Made by a program: the position numbers and the translations under genes
Part shown: piece by piece, positions 8,559-16,759 of the stretch
Layout of the letters: every line of letters begins with the position of its first letter
Numbering within the stretch: position 1 is the first letter of the stretch
Origin: Streptomyces sp. QL37
GTDB lineage: Bacteria; Actinomycetota; Actinomycetes; Streptomycetales; Streptomycetaceae
Assembly: GCF_002941025.1 (NCBI RefSeq)
Contig: NZ_PTJS01000001.1
Coordinates: 1,612,001-1,676,000, forward strand
Reading direction: 5' to 3'
Length of the DNA: 64,000 nt
The notes under the pieces: model-generated
Told to the model about the DNA's origin: nothing
The model's database searches: none
What the model saw: the letters and a program-made list of their open reading frames with translations, nothing else

Positions 8559-9428
8559 ATGACTCTCGACGCGATGTTGCGCCGGATCGGGCACCGAGGT
8601 CGCGTGACGCCCGACCGGGAAACGCTCTTCGCCCTGCACCGGTCCTGGCGGCGCACGGTGCCGTACGAGAACCTCGACATCCAGCTCGGCCGGCCGGTCG
8701 GCCTCGATCCCGACACGTTGTACGACAAGCTCATACGGCGGCGGCGCGGCGGTTACTGCTACGAACAGAACGCGGGCCTGGCCATGTTGCTGCGCCTGGC
8801 CGGGTTCGAGGTGTCGATGGTCGAGGGCGGCGTCATGCGCCAGGCTCGCGGGGATGCGATGTGGGGCAACCACAACGCGCTGGTCATCGACCTCGACGGC
8901 CGGCAATGGGTCGCCGACGCCGGTATCGGGGACGGGTTCGTCGAACCGCTCCGACTGCGCGAAGGGCCGCAGGAACAAGGGGAGTTCACCTATCGGCTGG
9001 AGCGACTGGCCTCGGACACCTGGCGCTTCCACCACAACCCGGGCGCGACGATCGCCTCCTACGACTTCCGTCTCCGGCCGTGCGTGCCCGCCGACTTCGC
9101 CGCCCGCTCGCACGAGCTCTCCACGTCCCCGGAATCGCCCTACGTCACCACGCTGATCGCCGCGCGGCCCGACGCCGGACACACCTTGCTGCTGCTGTCA
9201 CGTACGTTGCGGCAGTACGGCGCCGACGGCAGGAGCTCCTGGACCATCGGCGACGTGGACGAGTTCGCCACGACACTCTCCGAGCAGTTCCTCGTACCGC
9301 TCCAGGACCTCGGGCCGGACGGAGTCGGCCGGCTCTGGGAGAAGGCCCGCGCCCAGGATGACGCCCGGCAGACACGGGCCCAGGATGACGCCCGGCAGAC
9401 ACGGGCCCAGGAGGCTGACCGGCGCTGA
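8559..9428 (+). CDS. Arylamine N-acetyltransferase
   Basis: A 289-residue cytoplasmic enzyme that transfers acetyl from acetyl-CoA to arylamines or hydrazines. The catalytic triad is visible: Cys in RRGGYCYEQN (about residue 68), His in GNHNALVIDL (about 108) and Asp in WVADAGIGDGF (about 123). The N-terminal VPYENLDIQLGRP is also characteristic. Typical enzymes end near residue 280; here the last residues are a tandem repeat (AQDDARQTR twice), from a 27-bp DNA repeat at 9351-9404, which looks like a recent slippage expansion. The gene is divergent from a TetR regulator. Confidence 0.93.
   Translation: MTLDAMLRRIGHRGRVTPDRETLFALHRSWRRTVPYENLDIQLGRPVGLDPDTLYDKLIRRRRGGYCYEQNAGLAMLLRLAGFEVSMVEGGVMRQARGDAMWGNHNALVIDLDGRQWVADAGIGDGFVEPLRLREGPQEQGEFTYRLERLASDTWRFHHNPGATIASYDFRLRPCVPADFAARSHELSTSPESPYVTTLIAARPDAGHTLLLLSRTLRQYGADGRSSWTIGDVDEFATTLSEQFLVPLQDLGPDGVGRLWEKARAQDDARQTRAQDDARQTRAQEADRR
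9351..9404 (+). repeat. 27-bp direct tandem repeat, two copies, in the NAT C-terminus
   Basis: Two exact 27-bp units (9351-9377 and 9378-9404) encode AQDDARQTR twice and are followed by a partial third unit. Being in frame, the repeat only lengthens the tail of the acetyltransferase. Confidence 0.9.
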
Positions 9429-9611
9429 CCGGATGTCTGACCTGAGGTTCCTGCCGCCCACTCTCACGTTCCGTAGCCGGAAGCAGCCCTGGACCTCACC
9501 CTCCGTACCCCCGGCCCGCCGTGCACGCAACCCTGCGCGGGCGTACGCTCGCCTGGTGGGGTGAATCCCGCTCGTGAAGGCCCTGAACAGGGACGTTTCC
9601 GAGGAGGCGCC

Positions 9612-10373
9612 GTGACAGGACAGCGCATCGCCACTCGTGCCGGCGCCTGCGCGGCCGTGGTCGTGCTCGCCGTCACCGGCACCACGGCGGCCCAGGCGGA
9701 CGACGACATCGAGTCGCTCCCCGCCGGGCAGATCGCCGACCGCTCCCGGGACGCCCTGCTGGACGTCAGCTCCGTGCATCTGCGCGCGCGGGGCGACCTC
9801 GGGGAGGGCCGTCCCCCGATGACGGTGAACCTCAGCCTGGACCGGAACGGCAACTGCGCGGGCGGCGTGGACCTCGGCGAGGACAAGGGCTCGGTCGAGA
9901 TCGTCAAGCGGGGCGACTCCGTGTGGCTGAAGCCTGACGCGGACTTCTGGGAGAACCAGGTCCCCGTGGGCGGTTCGGCCTTCGAGGCCGTTCTCGCCGG
10001 ACGGTACATGAAGGGCTCCGCCTCGGACTCCAGGCTGCGGCCCGTCGTGGAGGCGTGCGATCTGGACACCTTCCGCGAACTTGTCTCCGACAACGCCGGC
10101 AACGACGCCGGGACGTTCGCCAAGGGGAGGGTGACGACGGTCGACGGCGTACGGACCGTGCCGGTCACCAGGACACTGCACGGCCAGAAGCTGACGGCGT
10201 ACGTCGACACCGCCGGCGAACACCTCCCCGTCCGGATCACCGTGCTGGGCGACGGGGCCGACGCGGCCGTGGACTTCTCCGGCTTCGACGAGCCGGTGCC
10301 CACGGCCACTCCGCCCGCTGACGAGACGGTCGACGTCAGCGCGGTGCTCGGCCGGGCTCCGGCGCAGTCCTGA
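9612..10373 (+). CDS. Secreted LppX/LprG-like protein
   Basis: A 253-residue exported protein. GTG at 9612 follows GAGGAGG and opens a signal peptide (RIATRAGACAAVVVLAVTGT, cleavage near AQA-DDD). There is no lipobox Cys, so it is probably soluble or wall-associated. The mature part (SVHLRARGDLGEG, NLSLDRNGNCAG, VKRGDSVWLKPD, and a VPVTRTL / LPVRITV end) resembles the beta-rich lipoprotein family of LppX/LprAFG, thought to carry hydrophobic ligands. That assignment is from pattern only. It converges with the permease gene, overlapping it by 38 bases. Confidence 0.6.
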   Translation: MTGQRIATRAGACAAVVVLAVTGTTAAQADDDIESLPAGQIADRSRDALLDVSSVHLRARGDLGEGRPPMTVNLSLDRNGNCAGGVDLGEDKGSVEIVKRGDSVWLKPDADFWENQVPVGGSAFEAVLAGRYMKGSASDSRLRPVVEACDLDTFRELVSDNAGNDAGTFAKGRVTTVDGVRTVPVTRTLHGQKLTAYVDTAGEHLPVRITVLGDGADAAVDFSGFDEPVPTATPPADETVDVSAVLGRAPAQS

Positions 10374-11889
10374 CGCCCCGGCTCAGCGCCGTGTACAGCA
10401 GCAGCGAGGAGGCCAGCCCGACGGCCCAGCCGTAGTCGGCGAGCGGTTCGAGGAACGGGATCAGGCCGTCCGCCGGGAACGGACCCTTGCCCGGAGCCGA
10501 GTGGGAGCCGCCCACCGCGAGGACCCCGCCGACGGCGAAGGCCACGACGGCGCGCCAGTTCCAGCCGCCCGTGTACCAGTAGCGTCCCCCGGGCAGGTAG
10601 AGGTCCGGCAGGTCGAGCACCGTGCGGCGGATGATCCAGTAGTCGGCGATCAGGATGCCGGCCACCGTGCCGAGCAGGCCGCCCACCAGGCCCAGCCAGG
10701 TGAAGATGTACAGCTCGGGCGTCTCGGTGAGCTTCCACGGCATGATGAGGACACCGACGACCCCGGTGATCAGGGCCCCCGTACGGAAGTTGATGAGCTT
10801 CGGGGCGAGGTTGGCCAGGTCGTACGCCGGCGAGACGACGTTGGCCGCGATGTTCACGGAGACCGTCGCGACCAGCACGGTGATCAGTCCGAAGAGCAGC
10901 CCGAAGACGTTGTCCGTCTTCGCGACGAGCTGGACCGGGTCCCAGATCGCCTCCCCGTACACGGCCTGGGAGCCGGACGTGACGAAGACGGAGAGCAGCG
11001 CGAAGAAGGTCATGGTGGTCGGCAGACCGAGCGACTGGCCCCGGATCTGCGCGCGTTGACCGGCGCCGAAGCGCGTGAAGTCGGGGATGTTCAGGGAGAG
11101 CGTGGACCAGAAGGCGATCATGCCCATCAGGGAGGGGAAGAAGACCGGCCAGAAGTCCGCGCCCCAGCCGAGCGCGGACGGCTGGTCCAGGAGGGGACCG
11201 AACCCGCCCGCCTTGACCGCGACCCAGACCAGCAGGACCACCGCACCGACGATGACGAAGGGCGCCGCCCAGTTCTCGAAACGCCGCAGGGTGTCCATGC
11301 CCCGGTGGATGATGGCGAGTTCGAGCGCCCAGAAGAGGACGAAGCAGAGCCACAGCGTCCAGGGCTGCCCGCCGATCTCGCCGGCGCGCGCCCACCCCCC
11401 GAAGAGCTTGCCGAGCAGTGTGAAGATCCCGACCCCGCCGATCCAGGTCTGGATGCCGAACCAGGCGCAGGCGACCGCGGCCCGGATCAGCGCGGGCAGG
11501 TTGGCGCCGCGCAGACCGAAGGAGGCCCTGGCCAGGACGGGAAAGGGGATGCCGTACTTGGGCCCGGCGTGCCCGGTGAGCAGCATCGGCGCCAGCACGA
11601 TCACGTTGGCCAGCGCGATCGTGAGGACGGCCTGCTTCCAGTCCATGCCGAGCGCGACGAGCCCGGATGCCAGCAGCCAGGACGGGATGTTGTGGGCCAT
11701 CCCGATCCACAGGGCCGCGAAGTTGTACGTCGTCCAGCGGCGCCGTTCCAGGGGCACCGGCAGCAGATCGTCGTTGACGAAGCGGGAGTCGTCGGGGACG
11801 GCCCCGGGAGCGAGTTCGACCCGGCCCGACGGTTCGGCTATCGGGCCCGTGGAGTCGGACGGTGGGACGGGTGGGACGGTGGCGGTCAT
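10336..11889 (-). CDS. NCS1-family nucleobase/allantoin:cation symporter
   Basis: A 517-residue integral membrane protein with about twelve hydrophobic segments. The N-terminal motif WTTYNFAALWIGMAHNIPSW and the later GADFWPVFFPSLMGMIAFWS are typical of nucleobase:cation symporter-1 proteins carrying cytosine, purines, allantoin, hydantoin or uracil. The next minus-strand genes upstream are an F420-dependent LLM oxidoreductase and, further on, a LysR regulator. Together these look like a nitrogen-compound uptake and oxidation locus, though the spacing (87 bases) leaves open separate promoters. Confidence 0.9.
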   Translation of the reverse strand: MTATVPPVPPSDSTGPIAEPSGRVELAPGAVPDDSRFVNDDLLPVPLERRRWTTYNFAALWIGMAHNIPSWLLASGLVALGMDWKQAVLTIALANVIVLAPMLLTGHAGPKYGIPFPVLARASFGLRGANLPALIRAAVACAWFGIQTWIGGVGIFTLLGKLFGGWARAGEIGGQPWTLWLCFVLFWALELAIIHRGMDTLRRFENWAAPFVIVGAVVLLVWVAVKAGGFGPLLDQPSALGWGADFWPVFFPSLMGMIAFWSTLSLNIPDFTRFGAGQRAQIRGQSLGLPTTMTFFALLSVFVTSGSQAVYGEAIWDPVQLVAKTDNVFGLLFGLITVLVATVSVNIAANVVSPAYDLANLAPKLINFRTGALITGVVGVLIMPWKLTETPELYIFTWLGLVGGLLGTVAGILIADYWIIRRTVLDLPDLYLPGGRYWYTGGWNWRAVVAFAVGGVLAVGGSHSAPGKGPFPADGLIPFLEPLADYGWAVGLASSLLLYTALSRGVRTAPEPGRAPR

Positions 11890-11976
11890 GGTGGCGTGAC
11901 CCTTCGCTCGGGAGAGGTGCCGTGCGGGGCGCGGGTGTGCGGGGCCTGGACAGCCGCCGCCGGTACGCGGAACGGG

Positions 11977-12978
11977 TCAGGCGGACAGCGCGGGGATGAC
12001 CGTCGAGCCGTAGGCGTCGATGGTCGCCTCCCGCGCGTCGTGCATGTTGTAGACGGCGAACTGGTCGACGCCGAGGTCGCGCAGGACCCGGAGTTTCTCG
12101 ATGTGGGCCTCGGCGGGTCCCAGGAGGCAGAACCGGTCCACGATCTCGTCCGGGACGAAGGCCGTGTCCGGGTTCCCGGTGCGGCCGTGGTGGCTGTAGT
12201 CGTAACCGGAGCGGCCGGCGATGTACTGCGTGAGGGCCTCGGGCACGAGGCCGGAGTGCTCCCCGTACCGGGAGACGAGGTCGGCCACGTGGTTGCCGAC
12301 CATGCCGCCGAACCAGCGGCACTGCTCGCGCGCGTGGTCCAGGTCCTCGCTCACGTAGGCGGGTGCGGCCACGCAGATCGTGACCGAGTCCGGGTCACGG
12401 CCGGCCGCGGCGGCCGCGTCGCGTACGGCCTTGATCATCCATTCGGTGAGGTAGGGGTCGGCCAGCTGGAGGATGAAGCCGTCGGCCTTCTCCCCTGCCA
12501 GCGCGAGGGCCTTGGGCCCGTACGCACCCATCCAGACGGGCAGCCTGCCGTCCTTCACCCACGGGATCCGGACCGGCTGCCCGTCCACGACGGCCTCGCG
12601 CCCTTCGGCGAGGTCCCGGATCACCTCGATGGCCTCACCGAGCCGTGCCAGCGTGTTGGGCCTGCGTCCGGCCACCCTCATCGCGGAGTCGCCGCGCCCG
12701 ATGCCGCAGACGGTGCGGTTGCCGTACATCTCGTTGAGCGTGGCGAAGGTGGAGGCGGTGACCTCCCAGGTGCGGGTCCCCGGGTTCGTCACCATCGGCC
12801 CGACGACGAGCCGTTCGGTGTGCTCCAGGATCCGGCTGTAGATGACGAAGGGCTCCTGCCACAGCACCGTCGAGTCGAAGGTCCAGCCGTAGCGGAACCC
12901 GTTCCGCTCCGCGCGGCGCATGAGTCCGACGACGGCCGAGGCGGGCGGATCGGTCTGGAGGACGAGTCCGAAATCCAT
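11977..12978 (-). CDS. LLM-class F420-dependent oxidoreductase
   Basis: A 333-residue TIM-barrel flavin/F420 enzyme of the bacterial luciferase-like family. Diagnostic parts are MDFGLVLQTDPPASAVVGL at the start, RLVVGPMVTNPGTR, LNEMYGNRTVCGIGRGDS and the C-terminal FAVYNMHDAREATID. The ATG follows CCAGGAG. The family includes F420-dependent dehydrogenases and monooxygenases; the exact substrate cannot be read from sequence. Linkage to the NCS1 permease suggests a heterocyclic nitrogen compound. Confidence 0.88.
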   Translation of the reverse strand: MDFGLVLQTDPPASAVVGLMRRAERNGFRYGWTFDSTVLWQEPFVIYSRILEHTERLVVGPMVTNPGTRTWEVTASTFATLNEMYGNRTVCGIGRGDSAMRVAGRRPNTLARLGEAIEVIRDLAEGREAVVDGQPVRIPWVKDGRLPVWMGAYGPKALALAGEKADGFILQLADPYLTEWMIKAVRDAAAAAGRDPDSVTICVAAPAYVSEDLDHAREQCRWFGGMVGNHVADLVSRYGEHSGLVPEALTQYIAGRSGYDYSHHGRTGNPDTAFVPDEIVDRFCLLGPAEAHIEKLRVLRDLGVDQFAVYNMHDAREATIDAYGSTVIPALSA

Positions 12979-13206
12979 GGCAGATACTCCTGGTCCAGTG
13001 CCGGCGGGGAGCGCGGGGATGTGGAGGCCGGGACCGGCTGCGCTCGGGAACCCTCCGAGCCACGGTCCTCAGGTGTCCCGGGGCGCGCCGAAGCGGCTCC
13101 GCGGGCGCGTCCGTGAGCGACGTGCTCCGGTAGAGCTTTCCACATCGGACCGTGTCGAACCTCGTACGACGGCCGCCGCTCGGGCGAGTCGCGTAGGGAG
13201 AGCCGG

Positions 13207-14103
13207 CTACTGGGCGTATTCCTCGGTGAGGAACCGCATGGTCTGGTCGATGAAGACCCGCATCTCGCGCGTGAGGGTCTTGCCGCGGCGCCACGCGATC
13301 TGGGTGTACACCGTGAACGGGATCGCCCAGGGCAGGGAGACCAGGGTCCCGGCTGCCAGGGCGTCGGCGACAGTGGCCGTGGGGAGAAGGCTGACGCCGA
13401 GTCCGGCGGACACCCCCCGCTTGATGGACTCGATCGTGCCGAACTCCAGGAAGGGCAGCGACTCGCCGGTGCCGTCGTTCAGTTCCGCCTCGAAGAGTTC
13501 CCGGTACGCGCAGCCCGCTTCGGCGGAGAGGACCTGGACGCCGCGGAGAGCCTCGGTGGTCACCTTCTCCGCCCGTGCCAGGGAGTGCCCCGGAGAGGCG
13601 ACGAGGGTGAGGGGCTCGGAACCCAGCACCTCCGTCTGGACGCCCGGGTGCCGGGTCTCGGCCTCCATGAGGAAGCCCAGGTCGAACAGGCCCTGGCGCA
13701 GGGCATGGCAGGTCTCGGCGCAGAGGCTGGGGCGGAGGACGATCTGGAGGGCGGGGTGACGGTGGTGGAAGAACTCCAGCAGCATCGGCATGCGGTAGGA
13801 GGTGATGCTCTCCATCGAGCCGACGGTGAGCGCGCCCGTGGGCTCGTCGGAGCCCAGGGCGGCGCCCCGCGCCTCGCCGGCGAGCGTGAGCATCTGCTCG
13901 GCGTAGGGCAGGAGCCGCCGCCCGGCGTCGGTGAGCTCGATCCGGCCGCCGAGGCGGTCGAAAAGGCTTACCTCGAGCGATTCCTCGAGGCTCTTGATGT
14001 GGGCGGTCAGACTGGATTGTGCATACTTCAGTTCAGCCGCCGCACGAGTGAAACTGAGCAGCGTCCCCACCTTGTGAAACGTCGCCAACTGCCGAATATC
14101 CAT
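13207..14103 (-). CDS. LysR-family transcriptional regulator
   Basis: A 298-residue regulator with an N-terminal winged helix at residues 1-60 (MDIRQLATFHKVGTLLSFTR, then KYAQSSLTAHIKSLEESLEV) and a substrate-binding co-inducer domain beginning near residue 90 (GALTVGSMESITSYRMP). It lies upstream of the LLM oxidoreductase and permease on the same strand. LysR proteins usually control divergent genes, but the divergent side here has no gene. It may control the LLM/permease unit. It also marks the probable left edge of the biosynthetic cluster. Confidence 0.9.
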   Translation of the reverse strand: MDIRQLATFHKVGTLLSFTRAAAELKYAQSSLTAHIKSLEESLEVSLFDRLGGRIELTDAGRRLLPYAEQMLTLAGEARGAALGSDEPTGALTVGSMESITSYRMPMLLEFFHHRHPALQIVLRPSLCAETCHALRQGLFDLGFLMEAETRHPGVQTEVLGSEPLTLVASPGHSLARAEKVTTEALRGVQVLSAEAGCAYRELFEAELNDGTGESLPFLEFGTIESIKRGVSAGLGVSLLPTATVADALAAGTLVSLPWAIPFTVYTQIAWRRGKTLTREMRVFIDQTMRFLTEEYAQ

Positions 14104-14209
14104 GTCCCCTCCGAGGTCCGGTTTTCGCCGAACGTGGCGAACACAAGAAAATCAGCCCGTGGGAGGGGTGGACCAGAACAACCAGCTGTCTCATCGAGGA
14201 CAGACGCCG

Positions 14210-15223
14210 TCAGGAAACGGCCACGCTTTCGTCGCCCTGATCCAGTCCTTGCTTCGCGATCAGGATGCCCGCCTGGAAGCGACTCGTCGCTCCCACCTCC
14301 CCCATGATTCCGGAGATATGACGGCGGCATGTGCGTGTGGACATTCCCAGCCGGCGGGCGATCACTTCGTCCTTGAGGCCCATGGCCATCAGACGGACGA
14401 CCGATATCCGCAGGTCCTCGGCGTGGTGGTACTCGGAGGTCCCGCCGGTGTCGAAGGTCTGACTCCCCTGCCAGACGGACTCGAAGGAGCGGTACAGATA
14501 GGCGACGATCGTGGGGTCGGTCACGAGTGCGGCGCCGGGGGGCTCCTTACCCGTACGTTCCTTGGGGATGAAGGCGACCTTGCGGTCGTAGATGATGAGC
14601 CGCTCGGACAGTTCCTCGGCGGTGCGGACCTCGGCGCCCGCCTCGCATATCTGGCGTACGTAGGCGCGGGTGGCGAGGCTGGCGTTCGCGGTGTGCTGGT
14701 AGAGGGTCCGGATGCGGATGCCGCGCTCCCGCATCTCCAGGGTCTGGAGGAGATCCTGGTCGAGCAGCTCGGCGCTGCGGCCCCCACCGGGCTGGAGGGT
14801 GATGCGCTCGTCGGTACACCGTCTTCGTGCCAGGTCGATCTCGCGCCGGACGTCCTCGAAGTCGTCGAGGACGCGGATCGTCACGTCCTCGGCCACCGGC
14901 TGGGCCCGCGCGCGGTACATGGAGGACAGCACGCGCAGCTGCTGATGGATGCTGGAGATCTCCCGGCGGCGCTGGGCGATCGACAGCTCCAGCGGCGTGA
15001 CCAGCTCCGCCTCGGCGATCTCGGGGTCGAGCGCCACGACCGCGCGGCCGCTTCCCGCCGAGGCCAGCAGCCTCATGTCCTGCAGGGTCTTGCGTGCCTG
15101 GGTGACCAGGCGGACGTCGACGCCGAGATGGCCGGCGACGTCCTCGTCCCCGAAGGAACCGGTCCGCAACGCGAACTCATAAGTCGCGACGGCCACTTCG
15201 TCCAACTCGTGATGCTCGTCCAT
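14210..15223 (-). CDS. LuxR-type regulator with TrmB-like N-terminus (cluster regulator 1)
   Basis: A 337-residue regulator. The N-terminus (DVAGHLGVDVRLVTQARKTL) looks like a winged-helix of TrmB type, the middle (DQDLLQTLEMRERGIRIRTL and YDRKVAFIPKE) like the phospholipase-D-like effector region of that group, and the C-terminus is a LuxR helix-turn-helix (MGLKDEVIARRLGMSTRTCR then HISGIMGEVGATSRFQAG). It is a paralogue of the 359-residue regulator at 21.8-22.9 kb, with the same architecture. It is divergent from two very short peptide genes. A pathway-specific activator role is inferred from position. Confidence 0.82.
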   Translation of the reverse strand: MDEHHELDEVAVATYEFALRTGSFGDEDVAGHLGVDVRLVTQARKTLQDMRLLASAGSGRAVVALDPEIAEAELVTPLELSIAQRRREISSIHQQLRVLSSMYRARAQPVAEDVTIRVLDDFEDVRREIDLARRRCTDERITLQPGGGRSAELLDQDLLQTLEMRERGIRIRTLYQHTANASLATRAYVRQICEAGAEVRTAEELSERLIIYDRKVAFIPKERTGKEPPGAALVTDPTIVAYLYRSFESVWQGSQTFDTGGTSEYHHAEDLRISVVRLMAMGLKDEVIARRLGMSTRTCRRHISGIMGEVGATSRFQAGILIAKQGLDQGDESVAVS

Positions 15224-15385
15224 CGGCCACCAACCCCCATCGAATGCCCGATATGTCGCTATCCACTTGCTGCCGCTCCATCATAGGACACCCCGCGGCA
15301 CTCGAACTGGATCTCTGCAACTGACAGATTTCCACTGCGGCCCGGACGGAGCCGCAAACGAATGAGACTCACTGGGGGACACGAC

Positions 15386-15592
15386 ATGAAGGCTCGCACT
15401 TTCCTGACTCACGGCATCGCCGCAAGCGCACTGGCAATCGGAATCTTTCACTCCGTCGAGATGACGTCTCCGGGCACCGGAACGGAGGAAACGTCCGGCC
15501 GGATAATCGTCGCCGACGACAAGTGGGACGTCGCCCCGCCCGTGCCGCCGACCGGTTCCAGAGCCGGCGTCACCATCTCTTCCCTTTCCTGA
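15386..15592 (+). CDS. Small peptide with signal-like N-terminus
   Basis: A 68-residue peptide. ATG at 15386 is preceded by GGGGGA at six bases, a strong site, so the upstream in-frame ATG at 15362 was not chosen. Residues 4-24 (RTFLTHGIAASALAIGIFHS) are hydrophobic with one Lys/Arg pair before them, like a short signal or membrane anchor; the rest is polar and Pro/Gly/Ser-rich (VAPPVPPTGSRAG). I recognise no family. It sits at the end of the biosynthetic cluster, divergent from its LuxR-type regulator. It could be a secreted signal, a small membrane factor, or a relic. Confidence 0.5.
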   Translation: MKARTFLTHGIAASALAIGIFHSVEMTSPGTGTEETSGRIIVADDKWDVAPPVPPTGSRAGVTISSLS

Positions 15593-15620
15593 ATCCGCGC
15601 TGAAATACCGAGGAGCAACC

Positions 15621-15707
15621 GTGTTCCAGAGGAAACATTCCGCGACCGTTCTCGAAACGCTCCAGGCTGATTCCGGAACTCTGCACTGGCCGCGCCGGAC
15701 CCCCTAG
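15621..15707 (+). CDS. Possible 28-residue peptide
   Basis: GTG at 15621 is preceded by GAGGAG at five bases and opens 28 codons ending TAG at 15705, translating as VFQRKHSATVLETLQADSG then TLHWPRRTP. It is close behind the 68-residue peptide and on the same strand. No homologue is recognised and the length is too short for coding statistics; the good ribosome site is the only positive support. Confidence 0.25.
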   Translation: MFQRKHSATVLETLQADSGTLHWPRRTP

Positions 15708-15754
15708 CGCCCGCGGCACCCGGGGGGGTGCGGGACGATTACGGCAGGTGAGAG

Positions 15755-16759
15755 TCAGAAGTGCACGCGGCGGTCCTCGGGAGTCACCCGGTACCGGATG
15801 TCCCAGAGGCTCCGCCGCACATAGGTCCGCTGCAGCCACCGGTCCGATCCGTCGTGACGGGCCTCGAACGGCGAACGGGCGTGGATACCTTTGCGGTTGT
15901 TGATGAGCAGGGCCTGGCCCGGCTCCAGCCGCACTGCGTGCGCCACTTCCCGGGCGACCTCCTGAAGGTGCTCGAAGGCAGCCTCGGCCTCCCGGTCGAG
16001 GGCGCGCACGCCGTTCGCCGACACGGCGATCTCCGGGTACGGCCCGGTGCCGCTGATCACGGGCACCGGGTCGGACAGGACCTCCGCACCGCCCGCGGCG
16101 CTGCGGGTGTAACTGCCCGGCGCGTTGAGCCGGAAGAGCGGGCGGCGCAGCAGCTCAAGCGCGTCGCCGTCCAGCCGGCGGCAGAGGTCGCGGGCGTCCG
16201 CGTAATAGGTGACCGCCGCTCCCGACGGGTCGCCCCGCAGGCAGTTGAGCACCAGGAAGTCCGGGTTGGCGACGTCGTACCGGCCCGTGGCGTCGTAGGT
16301 GATGTCGCTGTGGAAGTTCAGGAAGACCGCCGAACTCTGGTTGGTCTGCGTCCGGGCGCCGCCGGCGACCGGAACGACGTCGTGGACCAGGCGGCCGCCC
16401 TTCTCCGTGACCACGCCGAGGGCCTCGCCGAGCAGACCGGTCAGGCCCAGCAGCACGCCCTCACTGACGAATCCGCTCTTGCCCCGGCCCGGGCCGCCGT
16501 CGAGCGGTGTGGGTCCCGTATCGGTGTCGACGGGGAGGTTGCGCACCAGTGCGACACCCGGGGTGTCGATGTGCCTGCCGAAGTCCAGCACGGCGCGCAG
16601 GAGTCCGAGGGGCAGCCCCGCGAAGATCTGATGGCAGCGCGCCGTCGCCGCGTCGATGTCATGCCCCGGGTCGGACAGTCCCGCGAGCTCCCGGCCGATC
16701 GACTCCCTCACGGCATCGGGCAGCACCAGGTCCGTAAAGGTCATGGTGGACTCACTCAT
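15755..16759 (-). CDS. Fe(II)/2-oxoglutarate oxygenase, clavaminate-synthase/asparagine-hydroxylase type
   Basis: A 334-residue non-haem iron oxygenase of the TauD/CAS-like group, whose members hydroxylate free or carrier-bound amino acids at C-3 (AsnO, VioC). The facial triad is visible as H-x-D in LNFHSDIT at about residue 150 and a distal His in KGIHARSPF at about 295, with the 2-oxoglutarate Arg in RTYVRRS. The start follows GGAG and overlaps the aspartokinase stop by four bases (ATGA), implying coupled translation. It is the last gene of the long minus-strand unit. With aspartokinase, ASA dehydrogenase and glutamate mutase it probably decorates an aspartate-family amino acid; its exact substrate is unknown. 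Confidence 0.85.
   Translation of the reverse strand: MSESTMTFTDLVLPDAVRESIGRELAGLSDPGHDIDAATARCHQIFAGLPLGLLRAVLDFGRHIDTPGVALVRNLPVDTDTGPTPLDGGPGRGKSGFVSEGVLLGLTGLLGEALGVVTEKGGRLVHDVVPVAGGARTQTNQSSAVFLNFHSDITYDATGRYDVANPDFLVLNCLRGDPSGAAVTYYADARDLCRRLDGDALELLRRPLFRLNAPGSYTRSAAGGAEVLSDPVPVISGTGPYPEIAVSANGVRALDREAEAAFEHLQEVAREVAHAVRLEPGQALLINNRKGIHARSPFEARHDGSDRWLQRTYVRRSLWDIRYRVTPEDRRVHF

Noticed and set aside
9464..12322. A 952-codon minus-strand frame across the permease
   Set aside because: It is out of frame with the NCS1 and LLM genes, both of which show clear family motifs, and has arginine/proline-rich shadow composition.
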